Source: Coriobacteriales bacterium
GTDB taxonomy: Bacteria; Actinomycetota; Coriobacteriia; Coriobacteriales; UBA8131
Reading direction: 5' to 3'
Assembly (NCBI GenBank): GCA_031290695.1
Contig: JAITNB010000118.1
Coordinates: forward strand, 1-18,805
DNA: 18,805 nt
In this document: in pieces, positions 7,486 to 14,531 of the stretch
Layout of the letters: each line of letters opens with the position of its first letter
Numbering within the stretch: the first letter of the stretch is position 1
The notes under the pieces: model-generated
Databases searched by the model: none
What the model was told of the DNA's origin: nothing
What the model saw: only the letters and a program-made list of their open reading frames with translations
Made by a program: the position numbers and the translations under genes

Positions 7486-8252
7486 GAGACAACACCCTCC
7501 TTTCGCAGTGCGGCGACGGTTTGCCTCACGGCCTCCTCAACGCCCAGTTCTTTGTGGATGATGTTCTTACGGCTCGTGACAAACCCTTGAAGCGAGGCCT
7601 CATCCCGTCGTGGCCTCAGATCGACACCCAGGCTCACACAGGGCAGTTCATGGGAGGGCTTTCTGCCACCTGCCATGACCGCCTTGAGGCTGGGGACTTT
7701 GGGCTCGAAGTCTTCGGGGAGGACCGATACCACGGCGGGAAGGGTAACCTCGACCGTTTGCAGACAGTCGTCGAGTTTGCGCACAGCCGTGAGCGCCTCA
7801 CCTTCGACCTCAACGGAAAGCACCGATGAGACAAGGGGCCAGTCGAGCAGTGACGCGATACGGCCGGGAACCTGACGGGCGTAGGTGTCGCTTGCACCCT
7901 CCGCACAAAACACCAGCGAGACATCGCCTATAGCCTCGATGCCTTTGGCGAGGACGTGGGCGCTCACACGTCCGTCTGCCGTAGCCGCCGCAGCATCCCC
8001 AATCCAATAGCCCTCGGCAGGGCCCCTCGACAACACGTCTTTGAGTGACCGGTGCACCTCGTTGTCGCCAAAGGTAAGCGACAGCACGGTGACGCCCGTC
8101 TTCTCTGCCGTACGCATGGCGGCTTCTATCGCGTTGCGGTCGAAGTCACTGACCTTGCCCTTTACTCTGCTGGTGTCGATGCTGAGGTCGTCCAGGATAC
8201 GTATATCCGCCTCATCGAGCACCCATTTGTAACAAACTACATACTTTGACAT
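7482..8252 (-). CDS. fixA: Electron transfer flavoprotein beta subunit, FixA-like
   Basis: The product has 256 residues, the usual FixA length. FixA-type signatures include the start VVCYKWVLDEADI (5-17), KDVLSRGPAEG (71-81), GASDTYARQV (119-128) and the late PSLKAVMAGGRKP segment. It binds AMP and pairs with the alpha subunit, which holds FAD. GGGAG lies upstream of the ATG, and the gene starts 67 bp after the acyl-CoA dehydrogenase stop on the same strand. The resemblance is to the fix/cai branch rather than to classic beta-oxidation ETF. Whether it bifurcates electrons cannot be settled by eye. Confidence 0.95.
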   Translation of the reverse strand: MSKYVVCYKWVLDEADIRILDDLSIDTSRVKGKVSDFDRNAIEAAMRTAEKTGVTVLSLTFGDNEVHRSLKDVLSRGPAEGYWIGDAAAATADGRVSAHVLAKGIEAIGDVSLVFCAEGASDTYARQVPGRIASLLDWPLVSSVLSVEVEGEALTAVRKLDDCLQTVEVTLPAVVSVLPEDFEPKVPSLKAVMAGGRKPSHELPCVSLGVDLRPRRDEASLQGFVTSRKNIIHKELGVEEAVRQTVAALRKEGVVS

Positions 8253-8319
8253 GGTTCACACTCCCTTTGCCGCTTCTTCACCGTTGTAGGCGTAATACTG
8301 TTGAGTACCTTCACCTGGC

Positions 8320-9468
8320 TCAGTCTTTCCAGTCGAGTTTGACCCCATAAGACTCAATGACGAAGTCACGGTGTACATCGCTGGGCATCTCGGCAAGTTC
8401 GAGCTGTATCGAGGAAGTCCAGAGCACACCTATGATGGCTGGGACGGTGTAGCCCATCCCGCCGTGGATTATCACGGCGTCGTGGAGGCTTTTGTTCGTC
8501 GACTCGCACACATATGCCTTGGCCATGGAGGCAATGCGGCGACATTCCCCTCGACGGCCCTCATCCCACAGGCGTGTGCCCGTATAGATGAGGCAGCGGC
8601 CGGTCTCATTGCGAATCGCCATATCAGCAAGGTTATGTGCCACCTTTTGCGTATGGATCAGCGGTATGCCGTCCCGAGTACGCTGAGTTGCGTAATCGAA
8701 TCCTATTTTAAAGCCCGTATAGCCCAACACCATTGCCTGTAGTGCCAGGAACAGGAATGAGGGGCCAAGCCAGTCGCTTCCCGCACCGTTGCAGTCGATG
8801 CGGTTGAATCGTGGGACCTCGACGTCCTTCAAGACAATCGTTCCCCAATCCGAGCAGTCTGGTACCAGCTTGTGCTCCTGGTCACCCGTCTCAAGGCCAG
8901 GGGTGTCCTTTGGAATCACATAGACGTGGTCAAACCACTTGCCTCCCTTGCTGGGACGCCCAAAGACGATCTTGTAGTCTGCGTTTGCGGCATTGGTGGT
9001 GACGACCTTGGTGCCGCTGATGCGCCAGCCTTTATCCGTCTCCACCTCATCAAGCCCCCATTCGGAGAAGTTCGTGAGGCCAGACGGGTCGGTCACTGCG
9101 CCGCAAGCGATCGCTTCACCGCTTCCGAGCTTTGGCAGGAACGCCTTCTTTTGCTCCTCGGTTCCCCAGTGCTCGATGGGCAGGAGGCCAAGTACATGGC
9201 CGGCCATCGCGCCGCAGCAGGGATAGCCGTTGCGGGCCAGCTCCTCAACAATGAGGAAATATGTCGTGAGGTCGTATCCCATACCGCCATATTCTTCGGG
9301 GAGATAGGCTGCGATGTAGCCTTGGTCTGCTGCGGCCTGCCAACTGCGAATCGCAAACTGGTGCGCGGCCTTCTCCTCCTGCACCATCTTCACGACCGAT
9401 GGTGACTGACAGAACTCGCGAACCGAATTAACTATCAGCCGTTGGTCTTCTGTGAGGAAATAGCTCAT
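8320..9468 (-). CDS. Acyl-CoA dehydrogenase family protein, first gene of operon
   Basis: The product has 382 residues, the normal length. All three regions are present: an N-terminal helical domain, a middle beta domain and a C-terminal helical domain. LPEEYGGMGYD at 56-66 and HGGMGYT at 335-341 are typical. Two motifs are altered. The middle-domain motif, usually TEPxAGSD, reads TDPSGLTNF (126-134). The active-site segment, usually YEGTxxIQR, reads AEMPSDVHR, leaving E360 as the likely catalytic base. GGGA precedes the ATG. It should oxidise an acyl-CoA, or reduce an enoyl-CoA, with FixAB as redox partner. The nearest functional analogy is CaiA with FixAB, but no CoA-activating enzyme is seen here. 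Confidence 0.92.
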   Translation of the reverse strand: MSYFLTEDQRLIVNSVREFCQSPSVVKMVQEEKAAHQFAIRSWQAAADQGYIAAYLPEEYGGMGYDLTTYFLIVEELARNGYPCCGAMAGHVLGLLPIEHWGTEEQKKAFLPKLGSGEAIACGAVTDPSGLTNFSEWGLDEVETDKGWRISGTKVVTTNAANADYKIVFGRPSKGGKWFDHVYVIPKDTPGLETGDQEHKLVPDCSDWGTIVLKDVEVPRFNRIDCNGAGSDWLGPSFLFLALQAMVLGYTGFKIGFDYATQRTRDGIPLIHTQKVAHNLADMAIRNETGRCLIYTGTRLWDEGRRGECRRIASMAKAYVCESTNKSLHDAVIIHGGMGYTVPAIIGVLWTSSIQLELAEMPSDVHRDFVIESYGVKLDWKD

Positions 9469-9516
9469 CTTGTGTCCCTTCTACTCGTGCGGCCGTCTGC
9501 CGCCTGATAGACAGGG

Positions 9517-9546
9517 ATTATGAAAACGCCAACCGGGGGAAGTCAA
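9517..9546 (-). promoter_or_regulatory. Sigma-70-type promoter of the catabolic operon
   Basis: On the minus strand TTGACT (9541-9546) and CATAAT (9517-9522) are separated by 18 bp. Each matches the consensus at 5 of 6 positions. The promoter lies about 50 bp before the acyl-CoA dehydrogenase ATG and reads into all six minus-strand genes. A GGTTTA box directly abuts the -35 element on its upstream side. Confidence 0.65.
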
Positions 9547-9657
9547 TAAACCCAACTGCCAAACTGTGATTATGTACATGAACCAAAAGGTTTATCGTTA
9601 AACCCAGCTTCTAAACCCCGCCAGATATCGCAGGTCAATCCAGGTGTTCCTGGTTTA
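9547..9657. promoter_or_regulatory. Cluster of five TAAACC/GGTTTA boxes (candidate operator)
   Basis: TAAACC occurs at 9547-9552, 9599-9604 and 9612-9617. Its complement GGTTTA occurs at 9589-9594 and 9652-9657. The pair 9589-9604 forms a perfect dyad, GGTTTATCGTTAAACC. Three of the direct copies extend to TAAACCC. The cluster fills the divergent gap between the operon and the LuxR-type gene and touches the operon's -35 box. Binding by that regulator is inferred. Confidence 0.55.
9640..9653 (+). promoter_or_regulatory. Small hairpin just before the regulator start
   Basis: CCAGG-TGTT-CCTGG forms a 5-bp stem ending 3 nt before the ATG at 9657. It covers the only AGGTG-like ribosome site, so it could reduce translation of the regulator. 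A downstream ATG at 9669, preceded by AAGAAAG, is an alternative start. Confidence 0.3.
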
Positions 9658-11165
9658 TGATAAGAAAGATGAAGAATACAGCAGTTACAAGAACGAGAGT
9701 GCTTTTAAACATTGTCATAGCCTTGGGTGTAGGGTGCTTCTTTTCCTGGATACTCCTGACGCTCTATCTCATTGCCTTGTGCGTGAGCGATTCGAACATG
9801 TTTTTTATCACCCGCTTAACGGCAGACATAATGGTACTGGCCCTGTTTGCCTTCGTGTTGCTTTTCTCGCGTTTTGTCTTCCCTATCCATAAGCGCTTCC
9901 TGCCTCCTTTTCTTCCGCTTGCCCTCGTGGGCGTGTTCCTGGTCGCCTACAATGATATGTTTGGGTTTCATGGCACGGCTCTCTGCGAGATCGGCGTCAT
10001 CTGCATCGCTCTTGAATATGCGTGGCTCGCGCTGATCTGGAGTGAGCTGCTTGGGCTGGTAGAGTCACCGTCCTATGCGTACTGCCTGGGGTTCTCCATT
10101 GTAATCGCCGCTGTTCTCATCGCGTTCAATGCCCTGGTTCCCTTTTTCATCATGGTGATATTCTCCTCTCTGTTGCCTATCTTCTCAACCATTGCCCTCG
10201 CGGTTAGCTTCCGGTTCTTGGAGCGCACAGACCAGGCCTTCACCACAAGGCTCCAGCGCTTCAAGAAACCGGCAACACAGTTCTCGTTGAGCGCACTCTT
10301 GAAGAACCGGGGGCTTTTTAGGCTGGTCATGGGAGCGGTGGCCTCATTCGCAGTGTATGGGTTTATTTATTCTTTTATAGGTATATATCTTATGTACCAT
10401 CTGACCCTGGACTCTGCCTATGGCATCATCGGGTTTGCCGCAGCGGGGATACTGTTGCTGTTTGTATTGAATATCTCAAAGCGCAGGCTTTCACTCTCGC
10501 GCCTGTACTGGGTGCTCCAACCCGTTTTTATCACCGGCCTTTTGTTGGTTACTGCCAATTCCTCATGGGGAATAGCGCTCATCAGCCTTGGCTTCATGCT
10601 GCTCCTTGTACTGTGTACCCTCACCTTCTGTGAGATAGGCCGCCGTTTTGAGACGCCGGTCTTCTATCTTGCGGCCTTTATCTTTGGCACAGGGCTCGCG
10701 CTTTGCTGCATCGGCTTGGTCATGGGCTACCTTTGTACCCTCTTTTTGCCCGTCAATAACCACAGCCTCACCGTCATCACCTGGATGTTCATCATCGGGT
10801 TGACCATTTACACCGCAGCATCCAGCCGTAGTGGGGGATTCACCTTCGATATTGACCTTAATGCAGGCCGGGAAGGGAGGGAGGCAGTTGCAGAGGAGAC
10901 GCTCGATCCCCACGATATAGAAATGAGTAAGACCGTGTATTATGAGGCGATAAGCCAGCGTTGCTCGGCGATTGGCGAGCGCTACCGTCTCACGCCGCGC
11001 GAGAGAGAGATACTGACCCTTCTTGCCCAGAACCAGGATACCTTTACTATTGCCGAGAACCTCACGCTTTCCAAGAGCACAATAAAGGTCCACATACATA
11101 ATATCTTCGAGAAACTGAATGTTCACCGCCGCGCCGATCTCATGGACTTCATCCACGACAGGTAA
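9657..11165 (+). CDS. Membrane-embedded LuxR-family transcriptional regulator (12 TM + HTH)
   Basis: The product has 502 residues. About twelve hydrophobic segments span residues 15-388, in an MFS-like layout. A hydrophilic linker follows, then a LuxR/GerE helix-turn-helix at about 444-500: LTPREREILTLLAQ, then recognition helix SKSTIKVHIHNIFEKL. The membrane part presumably senses a small molecule and the HTH binds DNA from the cytosolic face. This architecture is greatly expanded in Eggerthellaceae and often sits beside catabolic or reductase genes. Here it is divergent from the six-gene operon, making it the prime candidate controller. The start could be ATG 9657 or 9669; both ribosome sites are weak. 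Confidence 0.92.
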   Translation: MIRKMKNTAVTRTRVLLNIVIALGVGCFFSWILLTLYLIALCVSDSNMFFITRLTADIMVLALFAFVLLFSRFVFPIHKRFLPPFLPLALVGVFLVAYNDMFGFHGTALCEIGVICIALEYAWLALIWSELLGLVESPSYAYCLGFSIVIAAVLIAFNALVPFFIMVIFSSLLPIFSTIALAVSFRFLERTDQAFTTRLQRFKKPATQFSLSALLKNRGLFRLVMGAVASFAVYGFIYSFIGIYLMYHLTLDSAYGIIGFAAAGILLLFVLNISKRRLSLSRLYWVLQPVFITGLLLVTANSSWGIALISLGFMLLLVLCTLTFCEIGRRFETPVFYLAAFIFGTGLALCCIGLVMGYLCTLFLPVNNHSLTVITWMFIIGLTIYTAASSRSGGFTFDIDLNAGREGREAVAEETLDPHDIEMSKTVYYEAISQRCSAIGERYRLTPREREILTLLAQNQDTFTIAENLTLSKSTIKVHIHNIFEKLNVHRRADLMDFIHDR

Positions 11166-11197
11166 GGACCGCCCTAGATCGCCCAAGGGGGCCTTAC
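11162..11197. terminator. Possible bidirectional hairpin between convergent genes
   Basis: GTAAGG (11162-11167) and CCTTAC (11192-11197) form an inverted repeat. The 5' arm includes the stop codon of the LuxR-type gene. The gap between the convergent genes is only 96 bp. There is no T tract on either strand, so terminator function is weakly supported. Confidence 0.25.
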
Positions 11198-11261
11198 TGT
11201 GGGCGTTCAGGGCAGGGTTTTATCGGGAAGCGTTGATGCTGGCGTCGTGGCAGGTGCGAAG

Positions 11262-11963
11262 TTACCGAAGGTCAAAGGGCTTGAGGAGCTTGTCTTCCTG
11301 CACTTCCTGGCCGTTCATCATCATGGGGACCTTGGCAAAGACCCAGCCTTTTACGGCGGTGGGGTCGACACCAGCGGCTATGAGGGGGGTGGGGTTGAGG
11401 ACGAAGACGATGTCCTTGTCATTGGTGGCGACGTCTTTGGCCCACTCGAACATATTGCCGTCGCCCAGGCTTACGCCAAAGTGGTCAAGGGCGGCGTGGT
11501 AGCCGATGGTGTTGGGAGACTGGGCCACAATCTGCTCGTAAGCTGCCAGCGCAGTTGGGTTGGACGGGGCTTGGGCGGCTGCGGTGTCAAGCTTGGTGCC
11601 TACCAGTAATTTGTTATTTTGAATAACTATATTTGTTGGCAGTTTGTTGATATCAAGGCCCGCATCGATGAAGGGTTGGGCATCGACTTCGATAAAGACG
11701 TCGTAGAGGGGGCTTGTGTGGTAGTCGTTGCTCCAGATAAAGCGCGCGGTGCGGTCGGGGGCGGTGAGGGACCAGGCGTTGTTGGCGGTGCTGGCCTGGA
11801 TGTCAACTGAGGGGACGGCGAGTATCTGGTCGAAGGCGGTGACAGAGTCCCTGCCCACCACGTCGAGTTGGGCGCAAGCGGTGAGGGCGAAGGCGGTGAG
11901 GAGGGCGAAGCTGAGGGTGAGAAGGGCAAGGGCGGGCTTCTGGGGAGTTGGGATGGGTGTCAT
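11262..11963 (-). CDS. Lipoprotein of unknown function, last gene of copper cluster
   Basis: The product has 233 residues. A hydrophobic N-terminus ends in the lipobox LTAC, with C30 as the lipidated cysteine, so the mature protein should be anchored outside the membrane. I do not recognise the remaining fold. There is no cysteine after C30, but a Met cluster VPMMMNG lies at 212-218 and His residues near 82, 155 and 161. These could bind Cu(I), though that is speculative. The gene starts 15 bp after the copA stop and is surely co-transcribed with it. Shine-Dalgarno pairing is poor, suggesting translational coupling or low expression. A role in extracytoplasmic copper handling is inferred only from position. 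Confidence 0.8.
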   Translation of the reverse strand: MTPIPTPQKPALALLTLSFALLTAFALTACAQLDVVGRDSVTAFDQILAVPSVDIQASTANNAWSLTAPDRTARFIWSNDYHTSPLYDVFIEVDAQPFIDAGLDINKLPTNIVIQNNKLLVGTKLDTAAAQAPSNPTALAAYEQIVAQSPNTIGYHAALDHFGVSLGDGNMFEWAKDVATNDKDIVFVLNPTPLIAAGVDPTAVKGWVFAKVPMMMNGQEVQEDKLLKPFDLR

Positions 11964-11978
11964 GGTGGGTGCCTGTTC

Positions 11979-14510
11979 TTATCCGAAGGGCTTGAAGCGT
12001 TTGAGGCGTAGGGCGTTGCTGAGGACGGAGACGGAGCTGAGGGACATGGCGGCGGCGGCGAAGATGGGGTTTAGGAGCGGGCCGCCCAGGAGGTAGAGGA
12101 GGCCGGCGGCGATGGGGATGCCGATGACGTTGTAGCCAAAGGCCCAAAAGAGGTTTTGCCTGATGTTGCGGATGGTGCGCTTGCTGAGCTGGAGGGCGGT
12201 TGGAACGTCTTTGAGGTCGGAGTGCATGAGGACGATGTCGGCCGACTCGATGGCGACGTCGGTGCCGGAGCCTATGGCGATGCCGATGTTGGCCTGTACG
12301 AGGGCAGGGGCGTCGTTGATGCCATCCCCCACCATCGCGACCGTGCGGCCTTCGCCTTGCAGCTTCTTGACCTCGTTGGACTTGTCTTGCGGCAGCACCT
12401 CGGAGAGCACCAGGTCGATGCCCACTTCTTGCGCGATGGCGGCGGCGGTCTTGCTGTTGTCGCCGGTGATCATCGCGACCTGGATGCCCATGTTGTGCAG
12501 CTGCGCGATGGCGGCGGCGCTGCTGGGCTTGACCACGTCGGCCACGGCGACGATGCCCGCCAGCTGCCCGTCAAAGGCGACGAACATGGGTGTCTTACCT
12601 TCGTTGGCGAGTGTGTTGGCGACCGCTTCGAGCTCGAGGAGTGGGATGGCGCGCTCGCGCATGAGCGTGCGGTTGCCGGCGAGCACCACGATGCCCTCCA
12701 CGGTGGCCTCGATGCCGCGGCCGGTGAGGGACGTGAAGCCCTGGGCGGCTGCGAGCGGCAGCCCCTTGTGCAAGGCACCCTGGACGATGGCCTGGCCAAG
12801 GGGATGCTCGGAGGGGTGCTCGGCCGCCGCAGTCACACGCAGGAGGTAATCGGGGTCCAGGGTGGGTGTGCCGGAGTGGGGGGCGCACACCACGTCGGTC
12901 ACGGTGGGGCGGCCCTCGGTGATGGTGCCGGTCTTGTCAAAGACGATGGTGTTGACCTTATGGGCGGTCTCAAGCGCTTCGCCGCCCTTGATGAGGATGC
13001 CGTACTCGGCGCCCTTGCCGGTACCCACCATGATGGCCGTGGGCGTGGCCAGACCCAGCGCGCAGGGGCAGGCGATGACGAGGATCGAGATGAAGATGGT
13101 GAGCGCGAACTCAAGGCCGTGGCCGGTCGCAAACCACGCGAGACCGGCGACGAGCGCGATACCAAAGACAATGGGGACGAAGTAGCCCGAGACGATGTCG
13201 GCCATTTGCGCGATAGGGGCCTTGGTACCCTGCGCGTCCTCGACCAGCTTGATGATTTGGGCGAGCGCAGTGTCGCTGCCTATGCGGCCCGCACGAAAGC
13301 GGATGCTGCCCGTGGTGTTGAGCGATGCGGCATAGACGGTGTCACCGGGTGCCTTGTCTACCGGCATACTCTCGCCGGTGAGCATCGACTCGTCGATGGA
13401 CGTGGCACCGTTGAGCACGGTGCCGTCAACGGGGATGCGCCCGCCGGGGCGCACGGCGAGGATGTCGCCCACCTCGACCTCGTCGATGGGGATCTCGCGC
13501 TCCTCGCCGGTGCCGGTGCCAGTGCCGGTGCCGGTGCCATCGACCCCGCCCCCACCGTCGCCCACCACGAGCAGCGCCGTCTTGGGTGCCAGGCCCATGA
13601 GCTTCTTGATGGCCTCGCCGGTGCGTCCCTTTGACACGGCCTCAAGCGACTTGCCCAGCAAAATGAGTGTGATGATCACGCCCGCCGACTCGAAGTAGAG
13701 CGAGTCGACCGCGGCATAGGCACCGCCCGCTATCTGCCAGACATTAAAGAGGCTAAACAGCACCGCAGCCGAGGTACCCATCGCAATGAGCGAGTCCATG
13801 CTGGGGCTGCGATGTGCGAGCGCCTTGAAGCCCACCGTGTAAAACCGGTACCCCACGCCGATGACCGGCAACACCAGCACAAGCTCGACCAGCGCGTAGA
13901 TGAGCGGGTAGCGCATGGGGTCGAGGGCAGCGGGAAACGGCAGGCTCACGAAGCTTATCATGGGTGCCATCGCGATGTAGAGCAACGGCAACGAGAACAC
14001 CGCAGAGACGATGAACTTCGTCCACAGCGTGCGCACCTCCTTCTGCTTGCGGGCCCGGTCCTCCTCGGCCGCGTTGGTCTTGGAGGCCTCAAGCGCCTGG
14101 TAGCCGGCCTTCTGGATGGCCTCCTTGACGGCGGCCACGCGCACCTGATGGGGGTCATAGGTCACCGTGGCCTTCTCGGTGGCGAGGTTCACGCCGGCGC
14201 TCTGAACCCCCTCAAGCTTGCCTAGTGCGCGTTCCACACGTGCCGAGCAGGCCGCGCAGGTCATGCCGCCGATGGGAATCACGACAGTGGAGAACTCGGT
14301 CTTCTCCACAACCTCATAGCCTATGCGGGTCACGGCCTCCTTGATGTGCGGAAGCTCGACGGCCGCAGGGTCAAACTCCACGAACAGCTTCTCGCTCGCG
14401 AGGTTAACGTTGGCCTGCCCAATGCCGGGAAGCTTGCGCACGACCTTCTCGATGCGCGCCGCGCAAGCCGCGCAGGTCATGCCCCGTATGCTGAGTACCT
14501 GGCTCTCCAT
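11979..14510 (-). CDS. copA: Copper(I)-exporting P1B-type ATPase CopA with two HMA domains
   Basis: The product has 843 residues. Two heavy-metal-associated domains carry GMTCAAC motifs (C13/C16 and C85/C88). Eight membrane segments follow. The actuator motif TGES is at 378-381, the membrane CPC motif at 481-483 and the phosphorylated Asp in DKTGT at D525. The SEHP histidine is H569, and TGDN (682-685) and GDGIND (728-733) are present. The late helices carry GYN (792-794) and MSLSS (822-826), which mark Cu(I) rather than Zn or Cd transport. It pumps Cu(I) out of the cytosol using ATP. A Gly/Thr repeat (about 318-335) encoded by hexamers interrupts the loop before the actuator domain. The gene starts 21 bp after the SafE-type fusion gene in the same operon. 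Confidence 0.97.
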   Translation of the reverse strand: MESQVLSIRGMTCAACAARIEKVVRKLPGIGQANVNLASEKLFVEFDPAAVELPHIKEAVTRIGYEVVEKTEFSTVVIPIGGMTCAACSARVERALGKLEGVQSAGVNLATEKATVTYDPHQVRVAAVKEAIQKAGYQALEASKTNAAEEDRARKQKEVRTLWTKFIVSAVFSLPLLYIAMAPMISFVSLPFPAALDPMRYPLIYALVELVLVLPVIGVGYRFYTVGFKALAHRSPSMDSLIAMGTSAAVLFSLFNVWQIAGGAYAAVDSLYFESAGVIITLILLGKSLEAVSKGRTGEAIKKLMGLAPKTALLVVGDGGGGVDGTGTGTGTGTGEEREIPIDEVEVGDILAVRPGGRIPVDGTVLNGATSIDESMLTGESMPVDKAPGDTVYAASLNTTGSIRFRAGRIGSDTALAQIIKLVEDAQGTKAPIAQMADIVSGYFVPIVFGIALVAGLAWFATGHGLEFALTIFISILVIACPCALGLATPTAIMVGTGKGAEYGILIKGGEALETAHKVNTIVFDKTGTITEGRPTVTDVVCAPHSGTPTLDPDYLLRVTAAAEHPSEHPLGQAIVQGALHKGLPLAAAQGFTSLTGRGIEATVEGIVVLAGNRTLMRERAIPLLELEAVANTLANEGKTPMFVAFDGQLAGIVAVADVVKPSSAAAIAQLHNMGIQVAMITGDNSKTAAAIAQEVGIDLVLSEVLPQDKSNEVKKLQGEGRTVAMVGDGINDAPALVQANIGIAIGSGTDVAIESADIVLMHSDLKDVPTALQLSKRTIRNIRQNLFWAFGYNVIGIPIAAGLLYLLGGPLLNPIFAAAAMSLSSVSVLSNALRLKRFKPFG
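13507..13536. repeat. Hexanucleotide microsatellite inside copA
   Basis: Five tandem units of CCRGTG (four CCGGTG, one CCAGTG) encode a Gly-Thr repeat in CopA. Because the unit is 6 bp, changes in copy number keep the reading frame. Confidence 0.85.
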
Positions 14511-14531
14511 GCTGTAAACCGCCTTACCTCT

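Noticed and set aside
13507..13536. Tandem repeats as a possible CRISPR array
   Set aside because: The units are 6 bp without spacers and lie in frame within copA; no CRISPR array or cas gene is present in the window.
12156..13634. Plus-strand open frame of 492 codons opposite copA
   Set aside because: It is antisense to the P-type ATPase core motifs. The product is low-complexity Gly/Asp/His/Arg with no membrane or enzyme signature.
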